The notes: a model not told the origin generated them from the letters alone. A stretch of 64,000 bases of DNA from Pseudomonadota bacterium (GCA_023426365.1 JAFAAW010000146.1:1-64000); one strand, 5' to 3'; shown: positions 22,654-31,574, counted from the stretch's first letter. Made by a program: numbers and translations.

Positions 22654-25152
22654 ATGGCCGCTGGCCCGTCCTGCCGCCGCACCGTTCTGGTGGTCGAGGA
22701 CAACCCGGGCGACGCCCGCCTGGTCGAGCTGTTCCTGCTGGAGGAAACCGCCGATCCCTTCCGCGTGCTGAAGGCGGTCAGGCTGTCCGACGCCCTGGAC
22801 CAGCTTGTGAGCGAGCATGTGGACGTGGTGCTGCTGGACCTGTCGCTGCCCGATTCCTTCGGCCTCGACACCCTGGCGCGGGTCAAGGCGGTGCGCCCGC
22901 TGGTGCCGGTGGTGGTGCTGACCGGCACCAAGGACGAGATGCTGGCGCTCGAGGCGCTGCGCCAGGGCGCCCAGGACTATCTGGTCAAGGGGGCGGGCGA
23001 CGGCGACCTGCTGCGCCGGGCCATCCGCTACGCCATCGAACGCTCGCGGGTCGAGGTGGCGCTGCGCCTGTCGGAAGACCGTTTCCGCGCGGTGTTCCAG
23101 AATGCCGGCGTGGGCGTGGTGCTGTCGGAAGCCGACGGCCGCTTCGTCCAGGCCAATCCCGCCTTCTGCGCCATGGTCGGCTATGACGAGGGCGAGCTGG
23201 TGGGCCGGCGGTTCCAGGACATCAGCCACCCCGAGGATCTCGCCCGCAACGAGAGGCTGCGCGACGAGATGCGGGCCGGCGGGCGCGATTCCTACAACCT
23301 GACCAAGCGCTACATCGCCAAGGACGGCCGCGTCGTCTGGGGGCGGCTGACCGTCACCGCGGTGCGCGACGCCGATGATGAACGCCGCGACGACGTGCGC
23401 TTCACCGTCACCGTGGTCGAGGACGTCACCGAGCGCAAGCGGCTGGAAGACCACATGCGGCTGGCCGCCACGGTGTTCGAGAATTCGGGCGACGGCCTGT
23501 TCGTCACCGACGACCGCTGCAACATCGTCCACGTCAACCCGGCCTTCACCGAGATCACCGGCTTCGAGGCCGAGGACGTGCTGGGCAAGACGCCCAAGGT
23601 GCTGTCCTCGGGCCGTCACGGCGGCGATTTCTATGAGCGCATGTGGGAAGCCCTGCGCACCACCGGCAAATGGCAGGGCGAGATCTGGGATCGCCGCAAA
23701 TCGGGCGAAATGTTCGCCGGCTGGCAGAATATCGCCGCGGTGCGCAATTCGTTGGGCGAGATCACCAATTACGTGGCGGTGATCAGCGACATCACCTCGC
23801 GCAAGCAGGTCGAGGAGCGGCTGTCCTATCAGGCCAACCACGACCCGCTGACCCGGCTGCCCAATCGCACGCTGTTCCACGAGCGCCTGAGCCGCGCGGT
23901 GGCGCGCGCGCACCGCAATCAAAGCCTGGTGGCGCTGCTGTTCATCGACCTGGACAAGTTCAAGCAGGTCAACGACACGCTGGGCCACCTTGCCGGCGAC
24001 ATGCTGTTGCAGCAGGTGGCCGAGCGCCTGACCGGCGCCACCCGCCAGGGCGATACCGTGGCGCGGTTGTCCGGCGACGAGTTCACCGTCATCCTGGAAG
24101 ACGTCCAGGACCCGCGCGACGCCGCCGTGGTCGCCCACAAGATACTGCACATGATGGTCGAGCCGTTCGACCTGTCCGGGCACGAGGCCAATATCAGCTC
24201 GTCCATCGGCGTGGCGCTGTACCCGGTGGATGCGGGCGACGCCCAGACCCTGATCAAGCTGGCCGACGCTGCCATGTACCGGGCCAAGCACCTGGGCCGC
24301 AACGGTTGCCAGTTCCATTCCGAGGCGGTCAACGCCCAGGCGTTCGAGCGGCTGGCGCTGGAGAACGCGCTCAGGCAGGCGCTGGAGCGCGGCGAATTCG
24401 CCGTGCATTACCAGCCCATCTTCGATTTGCGCACCGGCCGCGCGGTGGCGGTGGAGGCGCTGTTGCGCTGGCGCCACCCCGAGGTGGGCATGGTGGTGCC
24501 GGGGCAGTTCCTGGCGCTGGCCGACGAAACCGGCCTGATCCTGCCCATCGGCCGCTGGGTGCTGGAAACCGCCTGCGCCCAGGTGCGGCAATGGCGCGAT
24601 GCCGGCCAGTCCGACCTGGCCCTGCACGTCAACCTGTCGGGCCGCCAGTTGCGCGATCCGGGGCTGGTCGAGGACATCGCCCAGGCGCTGGAGCGGTCGC
24701 GCCTGCCGCCCTCGGCCCTGGTGCTGGAGGTGCCCGAGGCCAGCGTGGTGGACAAGGGCCATGACCACAGCGCCATCTTCGCCCGCTTTACCGCGCTGGG
24801 CTTGGGGCTGGCCATCGACGAATTCGGTTCGGGCTATTCGTCCTTCGCCTTCCTGCGGCGCCTGCCGGCCAATGCGCTGAAGATGGCCCAGGGTTTCGTG
24901 CGCAACGTCGCCAGCTCGACCGACGATTCCGAGATCGTCACCGCCATCGTCGCGGTGGCGCGCGGCCTGCACATGAGCGTGGTGGCGCCCGGGGTGGAAA
25001 CCTCGGACCAGCTTGGCTTCCTTGCCTCGTTCGGCTGCGACCGGGTCCAGGGCTTCCTGCTGGCGCGGCCCATGCCGGCGCCGGAAATGGGCGCCTTCCT
25101 GGCGCGGGGCGAGGTGCCGGCCGCGCTGGCGCGCAAGGTGGGGGTGTCATGA
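22654..25152 (+). CDS. REC-PAS-PAS-GGDEF-EAL signalling protein with degenerate EAL
   Basis: This 832-residue cytoplasmic cyclic-di-GMP protein has the domain order receiver (~10-125), PAS (~145-260), PAS (~270-390), GGDEF (~395-555) and EAL (~575-815). The cyclase signature reads SGDEF (473-477), a variant often active, with a product-inhibition site RQGD five residues upstream. The EAL signature starts at Glu601, but three catalytic positions differ: DDFG is DEFG (Asp722-Glu723), KID is KMA (743-745) and the E of EGVET is Pro779. The phosphodiesterase is therefore probably inactive or only binds c-di-GMP. GAGGGG precedes ATG 22654. Its stop overlaps the next ATG. Confidence 0.9.
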   Translation: MAAGPSCRRTVLVVEDNPGDARLVELFLLEETADPFRVLKAVRLSDALDQLVSEHVDVVLLDLSLPDSFGLDTLARVKAVRPLVPVVVLTGTKDEMLALEALRQGAQDYLVKGAGDGDLLRRAIRYAIERSRVEVALRLSEDRFRAVFQNAGVGVVLSEADGRFVQANPAFCAMVGYDEGELVGRRFQDISHPEDLARNERLRDEMRAGGRDSYNLTKRYIAKDGRVVWGRLTVTAVRDADDERRDDVRFTVTVVEDVTERKRLEDHMRLAATVFENSGDGLFVTDDRCNIVHVNPAFTEITGFEAEDVLGKTPKVLSSGRHGGDFYERMWEALRTTGKWQGEIWDRRKSGEMFAGWQNIAAVRNSLGEITNYVAVISDITSRKQVEERLSYQANHDPLTRLPNRTLFHERLSRAVARAHRNQSLVALLFIDLDKFKQVNDTLGHLAGDMLLQQVAERLTGATRQGDTVARLSGDEFTVILEDVQDPRDAAVVAHKILHMMVEPFDLSGHEANISSSIGVALYPVDAGDAQTLIKLADAAMYRAKHLGRNGCQFHSEAVNAQAFERLALENALRQALERGEFAVHYQPIFDLRTGRAVAVEALLRWRHPEVGMVVPGQFLALADETGLILPIGRWVLETACAQVRQWRDAGQSDLALHVNLSGRQLRDPGLVEDIAQALERSRLPPSALVLEVPEASVVDKGHDHSAIFARFTALGLGLAIDEFGSGYSSFAFLRRLPANALKMAQGFVRNVASSTDDSEIVTAIVAVARGLHMSVVAPGVETSDQLGFLASFGCDRVQGFLLARPMPAPEMGAFLARGEVPAALARKVGVS

Positions 25153-25973
25153 AGCTGGTGCGCTGGGGGGCGCCGGGCCAGGAACGGCCCGGCCTGATCG
25201 ACCGGCTGGGCCATGTGCGCGACCTTGGCGGCCATTGCGTGGACCTGACGCCGGACATGCTGGCGCCCGACCGGCTGGCGCGGCTGGTGGCGGTCGATCC
25301 CCAATCCCTGCCGGTGGTGCCCGCCGACGCCCGGCTGGGCGTGCCGCTGGCGGGGATCGGCAACCTGATCGGCATCGGCCGGAACTATCGCGGCCATCCC
25401 CTGCCGCCGGGGGCGGCGCCGCCGGACGAGCCGGTGGTGTTCGCCAAGCATACCGGCGCCGTGGCCGGTCCGTTCGACGACCTTGCCCTGCCGCCCGGCA
25501 CCGCCATGCTGGATTGGGAGGTGGAACTGGCCGTGGTCATCGGCCGTCCCGCCTGGCAGGTGGACGAGGCGGCGGCGCCGTCCCACGTGGCGGGCTACAT
25601 GACCGCCTATGACGCCAGCGCCCGGGACTGGGAGCGCACCGGCGGCCCCATGGCGGGCAAGTCGGCGCCCGGCTTCTGCCCGCTGGGGCCGTGGCTGGTC
25701 ACCGCCGACGAGGTGCCGGACCCGCAAAGCCTGCGCATGACCACCCGCGTGAACGCGCGGCTGCGCCAGGACGCCACCTCCGCCGACATGATCCGCGGTG
25801 TTGCCGCCCTGGTGGCGTATCTGTCGCGCTTCATGCGGCTGGCGGCCGGCGACGTCATCCTGACCGGCACCCCGGCCGGCGTCGGCCTCGAGCGGGGCGA
25901 ATACCTGTCGCCGGACGACCTGGTGGAAGTCGAGGTGGCCGGCCTGGGCCGGCAATGCGTGCGCATCCGCTGA
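25149..25973 (+). CDS. Fumarylacetoacetate hydrolase family protein
   Basis: This 274-residue protein belongs to the FAH family, whose members cleave or hydrate beta-diketo and oxaloacetate-like acids with a divalent metal. The metal-binding carboxylates are visible in DWEVELAVVIG (about residues 124-134) and YDASARDWE (~155-163). IGIGRNYRGH near 75 and LTGTPAGVG near 238 complete the fold signature. The N-terminal ~70 residues form the smaller cap domain. Its ATG overlaps the TGA of the GGDEF-EAL gene (ATGA), so it is translationally coupled to a signalling gene, an odd pairing. The substrate is unknown. Confidence 0.88.
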   Translation: MKLVRWGAPGQERPGLIDRLGHVRDLGGHCVDLTPDMLAPDRLARLVAVDPQSLPVVPADARLGVPLAGIGNLIGIGRNYRGHPLPPGAAPPDEPVVFAKHTGAVAGPFDDLALPPGTAMLDWEVELAVVIGRPAWQVDEAAAPSHVAGYMTAYDASARDWERTGGPMAGKSAPGFCPLGPWLVTADEVPDPQSLRMTTRVNARLRQDATSADMIRGVAALVAYLSRFMRLAAGDVILTGTPAGVGLERGEYLSPDDLVEVEVAGLGRQCVRIR

Positions 25974-26310
25974 TCACGAACGCGCGGGCGCGCCCGCCCG
26001 CCCTTGGTCGCGCCGCCGTCGCACCCGGCTTCGTCCCCGTCTTCGCTCCTGTCTTCGCTCCCGTCTTCGCCCGCCTGTCCGAGATGGGGGCGGTCGCCAC
26101 CGCCTTTCACCACATCGCCCTGTCGGCCCTGGGTTCAGGGGGGCTGTTGCTCCAACCCGCGGTTGCTGCGCTGCGTGCCTAGGGATTGTTGGGCGAGGCG
26201 CCGTGGGCGCTGGAAGTGTTGGGTGCTCTTGTCATCATGCCGGGAATCCGTATCGCGCGGAAGGCGAGATAATCTTGACTTTCCTCGTGCCGCTGCCGCA
26301 GGATTCACGC
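25974..26310. other. Gap with 12-bp tandem repeat and GntR promoter region
   Basis: No gene is supported in these 337 bases. A 12-bp tandem repeat lies at 26036-26071. The last 60 bases are AT-richer, with GATAAT (26268-26273) a possible -10 for the GntR gene, but no convincing -35 is seen. Confidence 0.5.
26036..26071. repeat. 12-bp tandem repeat, three copies
   Basis: CCCGTCTTCGCT, CCTGTCTTCGCT and CCCGTCTTCGCC follow one another directly. A partial copy precedes them. Confidence 0.8.
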
Positions 26311-27078
26311 ATGTCTAACAAAAACAACAGTCCCCCTTCCGTTGCTTCGTTGCCTCGCCGCGCCCCGGCGGCCGAGCGCGTGTCCGACCGCGTGACCGAC
26401 CGTCTGCTGGCGCGCATCGCCTCGGGCGAGTGGGCGCCGGGACAGCGCCTGCCGGGCGAACGCCAACTGGCCGAGGACCTGGGCGTCAGCCGGGTGTCCG
26501 TGCGCGCCGCCTTGCAAACCCTGAAGACGCGCGGCTTCGTCGATGCGGTCCAGGGCGGCGGCACCCGGGTGGTGTCCAATGCCCAATGCATGGACCCGGG
26601 CCTGGCCCAGTTGCTGCGGGTCAACCAGGACAATCTGTCGGATCTGGCGGAGATCCGGGGCATCCTGGAGGTGTGGGCGGTGCGCCGCGCCGCCGAGAAC
26701 GCCAGCGAGGAAAGCATCGCCGAACTGGCCGAGATCATGGCCGCCACCGAGGCCGACATCAACCGCGGCAGGCACAAGGCCGAGAACGACATCCGCTTTC
26801 ACCTGGCCATCGCCAAGGCGTCGGGATCGGCCATCTATATGCATGTCATGGGGCTGTTCCGCGGCATCCTGCACGAGATGCTGGACTATCACCGCTACGA
26901 GATGTTCTCGAGCACCGAGGACGACCTGACCATCCTGGCCCATCACCGCGCCATCTTCGAGGGCATCCGCGGCCGCGATCCCCACGGCGCCGAGCGCGCC
27001 ATGCAGACCCATCTGGGCTGGGTGGTGGCGCGCTACCGCGCCGAACAGCGGGCGCGCCGCGCGTCGCTCCCGGTCTGA
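26311..27078 (+). CDS. GntR-family transcriptional regulator, FadR/FCD type
   Basis: This 255-residue regulator has an N-terminal GntR winged helix (about residues 22-90; GQRLPGERQLAEDLGVSRVSVRAAL is the recognition region) and a C-terminal all-helical FCD domain (~105-235). The FCD metal/ligand residues are in the EIRGILEVW, DIRFHLAIA (His) and HHRAIFEGI/THLGW (His) segments. FCD regulators sense lactate, pyruvate, glucarate or similar acids. The nearest targets would be the FAH hydrolase upstream or pyruvate kinase downstream, but neither link is shown. ATG 26311 follows an AGGA at a suitable distance and starts an unstructured, Asn/Pro-rich tail. Confidence 0.9.
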   Translation: MSNKNNSPPSVASLPRRAPAAERVSDRVTDRLLARIASGEWAPGQRLPGERQLAEDLGVSRVSVRAALQTLKTRGFVDAVQGGGTRVVSNAQCMDPGLAQLLRVNQDNLSDLAEIRGILEVWAVRRAAENASEESIAELAEIMAATEADINRGRHKAENDIRFHLAIAKASGSAIYMHVMGLFRGILHEMLDYHRYEMFSSTEDDLTILAHHRAIFEGIRGRDPHGAERAMQTHLGWVVARYRAEQRARRASLPV

Positions 27079-27204
27079 CGTATCCGTTTTCGCCATAGGA
27101 CATACGCGGACCTGTCACCAGGGCGCGGTATGCGGGCCGTCCTTCCTCTGCTATGGTGCCGCACCTGATCCAAAAGGCCCGTCATCCGAAGGAAGAAACC
27201 CGCG

Positions 27205-28650
27205 ATGCGTAGAACAAGAAACGCGAAGATCATCGCCACGCTGGGGCCGGCCTCTTCCACCCCGCAGGCGATCGAGGGCTTGTTCGTCGCCGGAGCCGAC
27301 GTGTTCCGGCTGAACTTCAGCCACGGCTCCTATGCCGATCATCAGGCCCGCTACGACGCCATCCGCGAGCTGGAGCGCCGGGTGCGCCGCCCCATCGCCG
27401 TGCTGGCCGACCTGCAGGGTCCCAAGCTGCGCGTGGGCAAGTTCGAAGGCGGCAAGGTCCATCTGGAAAGCGGCGCGCATTTCCGCTTCGATCTGTCGGC
27501 CGAGATGGGCACCGCCGAGCGCGCGCCGCTGCCCCACCCCGAGGTTTTCGCCGCGCTGACCCAGGGCACCGAGCTGCTGCTGGACGACGGCCGCCTGCGC
27601 ATGCGGGTGGAAAAGCACGGCGCCGACTTTGCCGACGTGCGCGTGCTGGTGGGCGGCGACCTGTCCAACCACAAGGGCGTCAACGTCCCCAACGCCTTTC
27701 TGCCCATCTCGCCGCTGACCGAGAAGGACAAGGCGGATCTGGACTTCGCCGTGGCCATGGGCGCCGACTGGATCGCGCTGTCCTTCGTCCAGCGTCCCGA
27801 GGACGTGGCCGAGGCGCGCCGCCTGATCGCCCAGAAGGTGGGGGCGCGCGTGCGCCTGTTGTCCAAGCTGGAAAAGCCGCAGGCCATCGAGCACCTGGAC
27901 GAAATCATCGAGATGAGCGACGCCATCATGGTGGCGCGCGGCGATCTGGGCGTGGAATGCCCGCCCGAAACCGTGCCGATCCTGCAAAAGCGCATCGTCA
28001 AGGCGTGCCGCGCCGCCGGCAAGCCGGTGGTGGTCGCCACCCAGATGCTGGATTCCATGGTCCATTCGCCCGCTCCCACCCGCGCCGAGGCGTCGGACGT
28101 GGCCACCGCCATCTATGACGGCGCCGACGCGGTCATGCTGTCGGCGGAAACCGCCGCCGGCGATTATCCGGTGGATGCGGTGACCATGATGGACCGCATC
28201 ATCAACCGGGTGGAGCGCGACGAGCATTACCGCCTGATCATCGATGCCTCGCGCTCGGCGCCGGAAAACACCACGCGCGACGCCATCTCGGCCGCCGCCC
28301 GTCAGGTGGCCCAGACGCTGAATTGCGCGGCGGTGGTCACCTTCACCTCGTCCGGCTCCACCACCTTGCGCGCGGCGCGCGAACGGCCCGAACAGCCCAT
28401 CATCAACCTGACCTCGGACATCGAGGTGGCGCGCCAGTTGGCGCTGGTGTGGGGCGTGCATTCGGTGCAGACGGCCGAAGTGCGCAGCTTCAGCGAGATG
28501 GTGCAGAAATCCTGCCGCGCCGCCCAGCGCGAGGGCTTCGCCAAGGTGGGTGACCGCATCGTCATCACCGCCGGCGTGCCGTTCGGCTGTTCGGGCACCA
28601 CCAACATCCTGCGCGTCGCCGAAATCGACGACGGCGGCGAGGTGATGTAA
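27205..28650 (+). CDS. pyk: Pyruvate kinase
   Basis: This 481-residue glycolytic enzyme transfers phosphate from phosphoenolpyruvate to ADP. Conserved elements include RRTRNAKIIATLGP at the N-terminus, FRLNFSHG, the catalytic Lys in LLSKLEKPQAIEHLDEI, the metal-binding Glu of that segment, and MVARGDLGVE, followed by ATQMLDSM. The C-terminal allosteric domain (~350-480) is complete. AAGGAAGAA precedes ATG 27205. A terminator follows; the gene is monocistronic. Confidence 0.97.
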   Translation: MRRTRNAKIIATLGPASSTPQAIEGLFVAGADVFRLNFSHGSYADHQARYDAIRELERRVRRPIAVLADLQGPKLRVGKFEGGKVHLESGAHFRFDLSAEMGTAERAPLPHPEVFAALTQGTELLLDDGRLRMRVEKHGADFADVRVLVGGDLSNHKGVNVPNAFLPISPLTEKDKADLDFAVAMGADWIALSFVQRPEDVAEARRLIAQKVGARVRLLSKLEKPQAIEHLDEIIEMSDAIMVARGDLGVECPPETVPILQKRIVKACRAAGKPVVVATQMLDSMVHSPAPTRAEASDVATAIYDGADAVMLSAETAAGDYPVDAVTMMDRIINRVERDEHYRLIIDASRSAPENTTRDAISAAARQVAQTLNCAAVVTFTSSGSTTLRAARERPEQPIINLTSDIEVARQLALVWGVHSVQTAEVRSFSEMVQKSCRAAQREGFAKVGDRIVITAGVPFGCSGTTNILRVAEIDDGGEVM

Positions 28651-28687
28651 GGCCGGCCCGGAGACGGGCCATCCGCGTGAAATGTGC

Positions 28688-28718
28688 AAGGGCGCCTCGT
28701 GCAAGCGGGGCGCTCTTT
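28688..28718 (+). terminator. Intrinsic terminator after pyk
   Basis: A 12-bp stem with two G-T wobbles (AAGGGCGCCTCG / CGGGGCGCTCTT), 6-base loop and a short T-run begins 38 bases past the pyk stop. Confidence 0.65.
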
Positions 28719-28890
28719 GCGTTGTGCGCCGGCAGGCGGGCAATTCTTGCCCGGCTGGGCAAGTCCTGCCGGGAAAGGGGCTGGCCAAAGGGGCATCGGG
28801 CCGGCCCCGGGGCGGGGTTTGCGCGGCCTTCGCGGTTGGCCCGCCCCGTGCATGGACGCCGGGCGCTACGTCAAGCGAAGGACATGCGTC

Positions 28891-29397
28891 ATGATTACCA
28901 GCCAGACGGCGGCCGCGGTGGGAAGCGAGTTCTTTCCGCTCAAGCGGACGCTCCTGGGCAAGGCGGGCGCCAGCAGCGGCGACGCCCCAACCAAGAAGGA
29001 CCTGTTGGCCGCCCTGGGCCAAAGCAGCGAGGGCGACGCGGTCGGCGCGACGGACAAGGTCTCGCGCGCCTTGTCCAAACTGGACGGCAGCGCCGAAGCC
29101 GGAAAGGCATTCGCCGATGCCGTCGCACCGTTCCTGCGCCAATGGCAGCACGACGGACAGGGTACGGCGCCCCGCGACGGCGGCCTCATCGATGGCCGGG
29201 CGGCTTTCGCCCCCGCCTTGGAGGCCGGCGGTGCCGCCGCGCAGGGGGAGATGAACGGCGACGGCCGCTTCCCGTCCGCCGGAGCAGGCCCGCGCGATCC
29301 CATGGCGGCCGGCGCCAACCCCACCTCGGCCGATCTGCCGGCGGGGCGGCTGAACAGCCAGATGCTTGCGGTTCTGCTGCAGCATCAGGCGGCGTGA
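28891..29397 (+). CDS. Unrecognised soluble protein
   Basis: I do not recognise this 168-residue protein. It has no signal peptide or membrane helix. The first ~85 residues look helical (KKDLLAALGQSSEGD, then DKVSRALSKLDGSAEAGKAFADAV), the middle (~95-145) is Gly/Ala/Pro-rich and probably disordered, and the C-terminus ends in a short amphipathic helix (LNSQMLAVLLQHQ). The ATG at 28891 is supported by GAAGGAC; the frame is open further upstream but only through the pyk terminator. The third-position GC bias supports coding. It lies between pyk and a bidirectional terminator, alone on its strand. Confidence 0.65.
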   Translation: MITSQTAAAVGSEFFPLKRTLLGKAGASSGDAPTKKDLLAALGQSSEGDAVGATDKVSRALSKLDGSAEAGKAFADAVAPFLRQWQHDGQGTAPRDGGLIDGRAAFAPALEAGGAAAQGEMNGDGRFPSAGAGPRDPMAAGANPTSADLPAGRLNSQMLAVLLQHQAA

Positions 29398-29455
29398 GGG
29401 GCGGGGGCGGACAGAAGGTTCGCCCCCAAACCGCCCATGACCGGGGCCGCGCATG

Positions 29456-29491
29456 AAAAAGGCCGGGAAGCGTTGGCTTCCCGGCCTTTTT
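29456..29491. terminator. Bidirectional intrinsic terminator
   Basis: A 16-base arm AAAAAGGCCGGGAAGC and its exact complement, with loop GTTG, stand between the convergent unknown gene and purS. A- and T-runs at the ends serve both strands. Confidence 0.92.
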
Positions 29492-29509
29492 GCTGACGCC
29501 AGCGCCCGA

Positions 29510-29752
29510 TCAGTCGATCAGGTCGATGGTGTAGTTCTCGATCACGGTGTTCGCCAGCAGATTCTTGCACATCTGCTCGACCGCTTCGCGGGCCTTGGCC
29601 TTGTCGGTCTCGGCCAGGTCCAGCTCGATGAACTTGCCCTGGCGAACGTCGTTGACGCCCGCGAAGCCCAGCGAGCCGAGCGCGTGCTGCACGGCCTTGC
29701 CCTGGGGGTCGAGAACGCCGTTCTTGAGGGTGATGTGAACCTTCGCCTTCAC
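29510..29752 (-). CDS. purS: Phosphoribosylformylglycinamidine synthase subunit PurS
   Basis: This 80-residue subunit of the three-part FGAM synthase helps channel ammonia from PurQ to PurL in purine synthesis. The family pattern is clear: KAKVHITLKNGVLDPQGKAV, the helix VQHALGSLGF, and the closing NTVIENYTIDLI. The start is GTG 29752, preceded by GGAAGGAAGAA; longer in-frame starts would add a non-homologous extension. It follows purC on the minus strand, as expected, but a terminator ends transcription right after it and purQ/purL are not here. They must lie elsewhere in the genome. Confidence 0.95.
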   Translation of the reverse strand: MKAKVHITLKNGVLDPQGKAVQHALGSLGFAGVNDVRQGKFIELDLAETDKAKAREAVEQMCKNLLANTVIENYTIDLID

Positions 29753-29807
29753 GTCTTCTTCCTTCCGTCCGGCTTGCTGCGTGGTCGGGGGACCCTTGGA
29801 ATCCCCG

Positions 29808-29869
29808 CCCGCACAAGCGGGCAATTGTTGAACGCAAGAGCGGGCTGAAGGGGCTTTCGCCCCCTCAGC
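29808..29869. repeat. Two hairpins between purC and purS
   Basis: The 118-base purC-purS gap contains GCCCGC-ACAA-GCGGGC (29808-29823) and, next to the purC stop, GGGG-CTTTCG-CCCC (about 29851-29865). Neither has a T-tract. They could tune the purC/purS ratio by processing or partial termination. Confidence 0.4.
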
Positions 29870-29870
29870 A

Positions 29871-30635
29871 TCACTGCATGGTGGAGGGACCCTTGAGGTC
29901 GCGGGGACCACCCTCGGGCAGGATGCCCAGGCGGCGCGCCACTTCCTGATAGGCTTCCTCGACGTTGCCGAGATCGCGGCGGAAGCGGTCCTTGTCCATC
30001 TTCTCGCCGGTCTTGAGATCCCACAGGCGGCAATTGTCGGGGCTGATCTCGTCCGCCAGCACGATCTGCATGTCGTCGCCGTTGTACAGGCGGCCGAACT
30101 CCAGCTTGAAATCGACGACGCGGATGCCGATGCCCAGGAACAGGCCGACCAGGAAGTCGTTGACCCGCAGGCTCAGCGACATGATCTCGTCCAGGTCCTG
30201 GGTGGTGGCCCAGCCGAACGCGGTGATGTGCTCTTCCGACACCATGGGGTCGCCCAGCGCGTCGGACTTGAAATAGTACTCGACGATGGAGCGCGGCAGC
30301 GGGGTGCCTTCGGACAGGCCGAAGCGCTGCGCCAGCGAACCGGCCGAGATGTTGCGCACCACCACTTCCAGCGGAATGATCTCGACCTCGCGCACCAGCT
30401 GCTCACGCATGTTGAGGCGGCGCACGAAATGGGTCGGGATGCCGATCTCGCCCAGCTTCAGCATCAGGTATTCGCTGATGCGGTTGTTGAGCACGCCCTT
30501 GCCGGTGATGGTGCCCTTCTTCTTGTTGTTGAAGGCGGTGGCGTCGTCCTTGAAGTATTGGACCAGGGTGCCAGGCTCGGGACCTTCGAAAAGGACCTTG
30601 GCCTTGCCTTCGTAAATCTGTCTGCGTCGGGCCAT
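29871..30635 (-). CDS. purC: SAICAR synthetase
   Basis: This 254-residue phosphoribosylaminoimidazole-succinocarboxamide synthase joins aspartate to CAIR with ATP. Conserved features are RRQIYEGKAKVLFEGP at the N-terminus, FNNKKKGTITGKGVLNN, VVVRNISAGSLAQRFG, and the late DFKLEFGR and LADEISPDNCRLWD blocks. The ATG at 30635 gives the standard N-terminus; an ATG five codons upstream has no better ribosome site. It is followed after 118 bases by purS. Transcription probably starts in the 170-base gap after the NRDE gene, where a hairpin may separate the two units. Confidence 0.97.
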   Translation of the reverse strand: MARRRQIYEGKAKVLFEGPEPGTLVQYFKDDATAFNNKKKGTITGKGVLNNRISEYLMLKLGEIGIPTHFVRRLNMREQLVREVEIIPLEVVVRNISAGSLAQRFGLSEGTPLPRSIVEYYFKSDALGDPMVSEEHITAFGWATTQDLDEIMSLSLRVNDFLVGLFLGIGIRVVDFKLEFGRLYNGDDMQIVLADEISPDNCRLWDLKTGEKMDKDRFRRDLGNVEEAYQEVARRLGILPEGGPRDLKGPSTMQ

Positions 30636-30824
30636 GGAAATAATCCGCATGATGGAGCGCGGGGCTTGCGTGTCTCGCGCGGGGAAAACGGGGCGGCTCG
30701 AATCGAGAGGCCCCGTCGATCACAGCAGTTCATATAGCAGGCAAAGGCGGGGGAGACAACGAGCTGTCGTCCCCGCCGCCCATGCTTAGCCGGAAAATCA
30801 GGCGCGCGGGCGGCCGCGCGGCGC

Positions 30825-31574
30825 TCACGCGGGCGACAGCGGCAGCCAGGGCGCGCGGTCGGGGCGGCTGGCGGCGAAGCGCCAGACCGGGGGGCGCTCG
30901 GCGCCGATGGCGGGCAGGGCGATCAGCGACGACGACACCGTGCCGAAGCCGTTGGGGCGGGCGAAGCACATGGCGGCGGCCTCCTCGCCGTCGGGGCCGG
31001 CGCCGTTGTCGGCCAGCAGGGCGGTCCACCCGCTCCAGTCGTCGCGGTCGGGGGCGGGCACGGCGGCCGCGCGAAAGCGCGGCAGATAGGCGTGGATGCG
31101 CGGGCTTTGCGGGTCGTCCAGCTCCTGGGCGGTCAGCATGTGCAGCCCTTCCTCCACCGCGTGGATCTGGATGCGCGCGCCGCCGTCGGCGCGCACCCAC
31201 CACGCATCGCGGTTGTCGGCCACCAGCATGTTGAACGGGCGATAGGCGCGGCCGTCCAGATCGGCCAGGGCGCGGGCGGCCTCGACCGCATCGGCGTGGT
31301 CCAGCGCCTCCAGCACCAGCTCCCCGCGCGAGCGCTTGCCCGGCTGCGGTCCAAGGGTGCCGACGCGGTTGAGGATGCCGGCCACCACCCCGGCATCATT
31401 GATGCCCAGCCACGATCCGCCCGCCAATTCGTCCAGGCCGGCGACCACGTCGGGCCGGTCGGGCCAGTGGCGGGCGGGGCTTTTCCACGGCCGGCCGGCC
31501 ATCTCGTCGCGGTTGGCGCCGATCAAAATCGGCCACTGGGCATCGGGGCGGCGCAGAATGACCAGGGTGCACAT
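30825..31574 (-). CDS. NRDE/TANGO2-family protein
   Basis: This 249-residue protein has the NRDE signature near its start (MCTLVILRRPD, then GANRDE at about residues 19-24) and the following R-P-W...W segment, as in bacterial homologues of eukaryotic TANGO2. The Cys2 after Met suggests an Ntn-hydrolase-like N-terminal nucleophile, as in related acyl hydrolases. TANGO2 proteins have been linked to heme or lipid handling; the bacterial role is not established. It is divergent from the ATPase-inhibitor gene, with a 114-base shared promoter region, and is upstream of purC on the same strand. Confidence 0.9.
   Translation of the reverse strand: MCTLVILRRPDAQWPILIGANRDEMAGRPWKSPARHWPDRPDVVAGLDELAGGSWLGINDAGVVAGILNRVGTLGPQPGKRSRGELVLEALDHADAVEAARALADLDGRAYRPFNMLVADNRDAWWVRADGGARIQIHAVEEGLHMLTAQELDDPQSPRIHAYLPRFRAAAVPAPDRDDWSGWTALLADNGAGPDGEEAAAMCFARPNGFGTVSSSLIALPAIGAERPPVWRFAASRPDRAPWLPLSPA

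Noticed and set aside
26036..26071. Short regular repeats as a CRISPR remnant
   Set aside because: The units are contiguous and only 12 bases, with no spacers and no cas genes.
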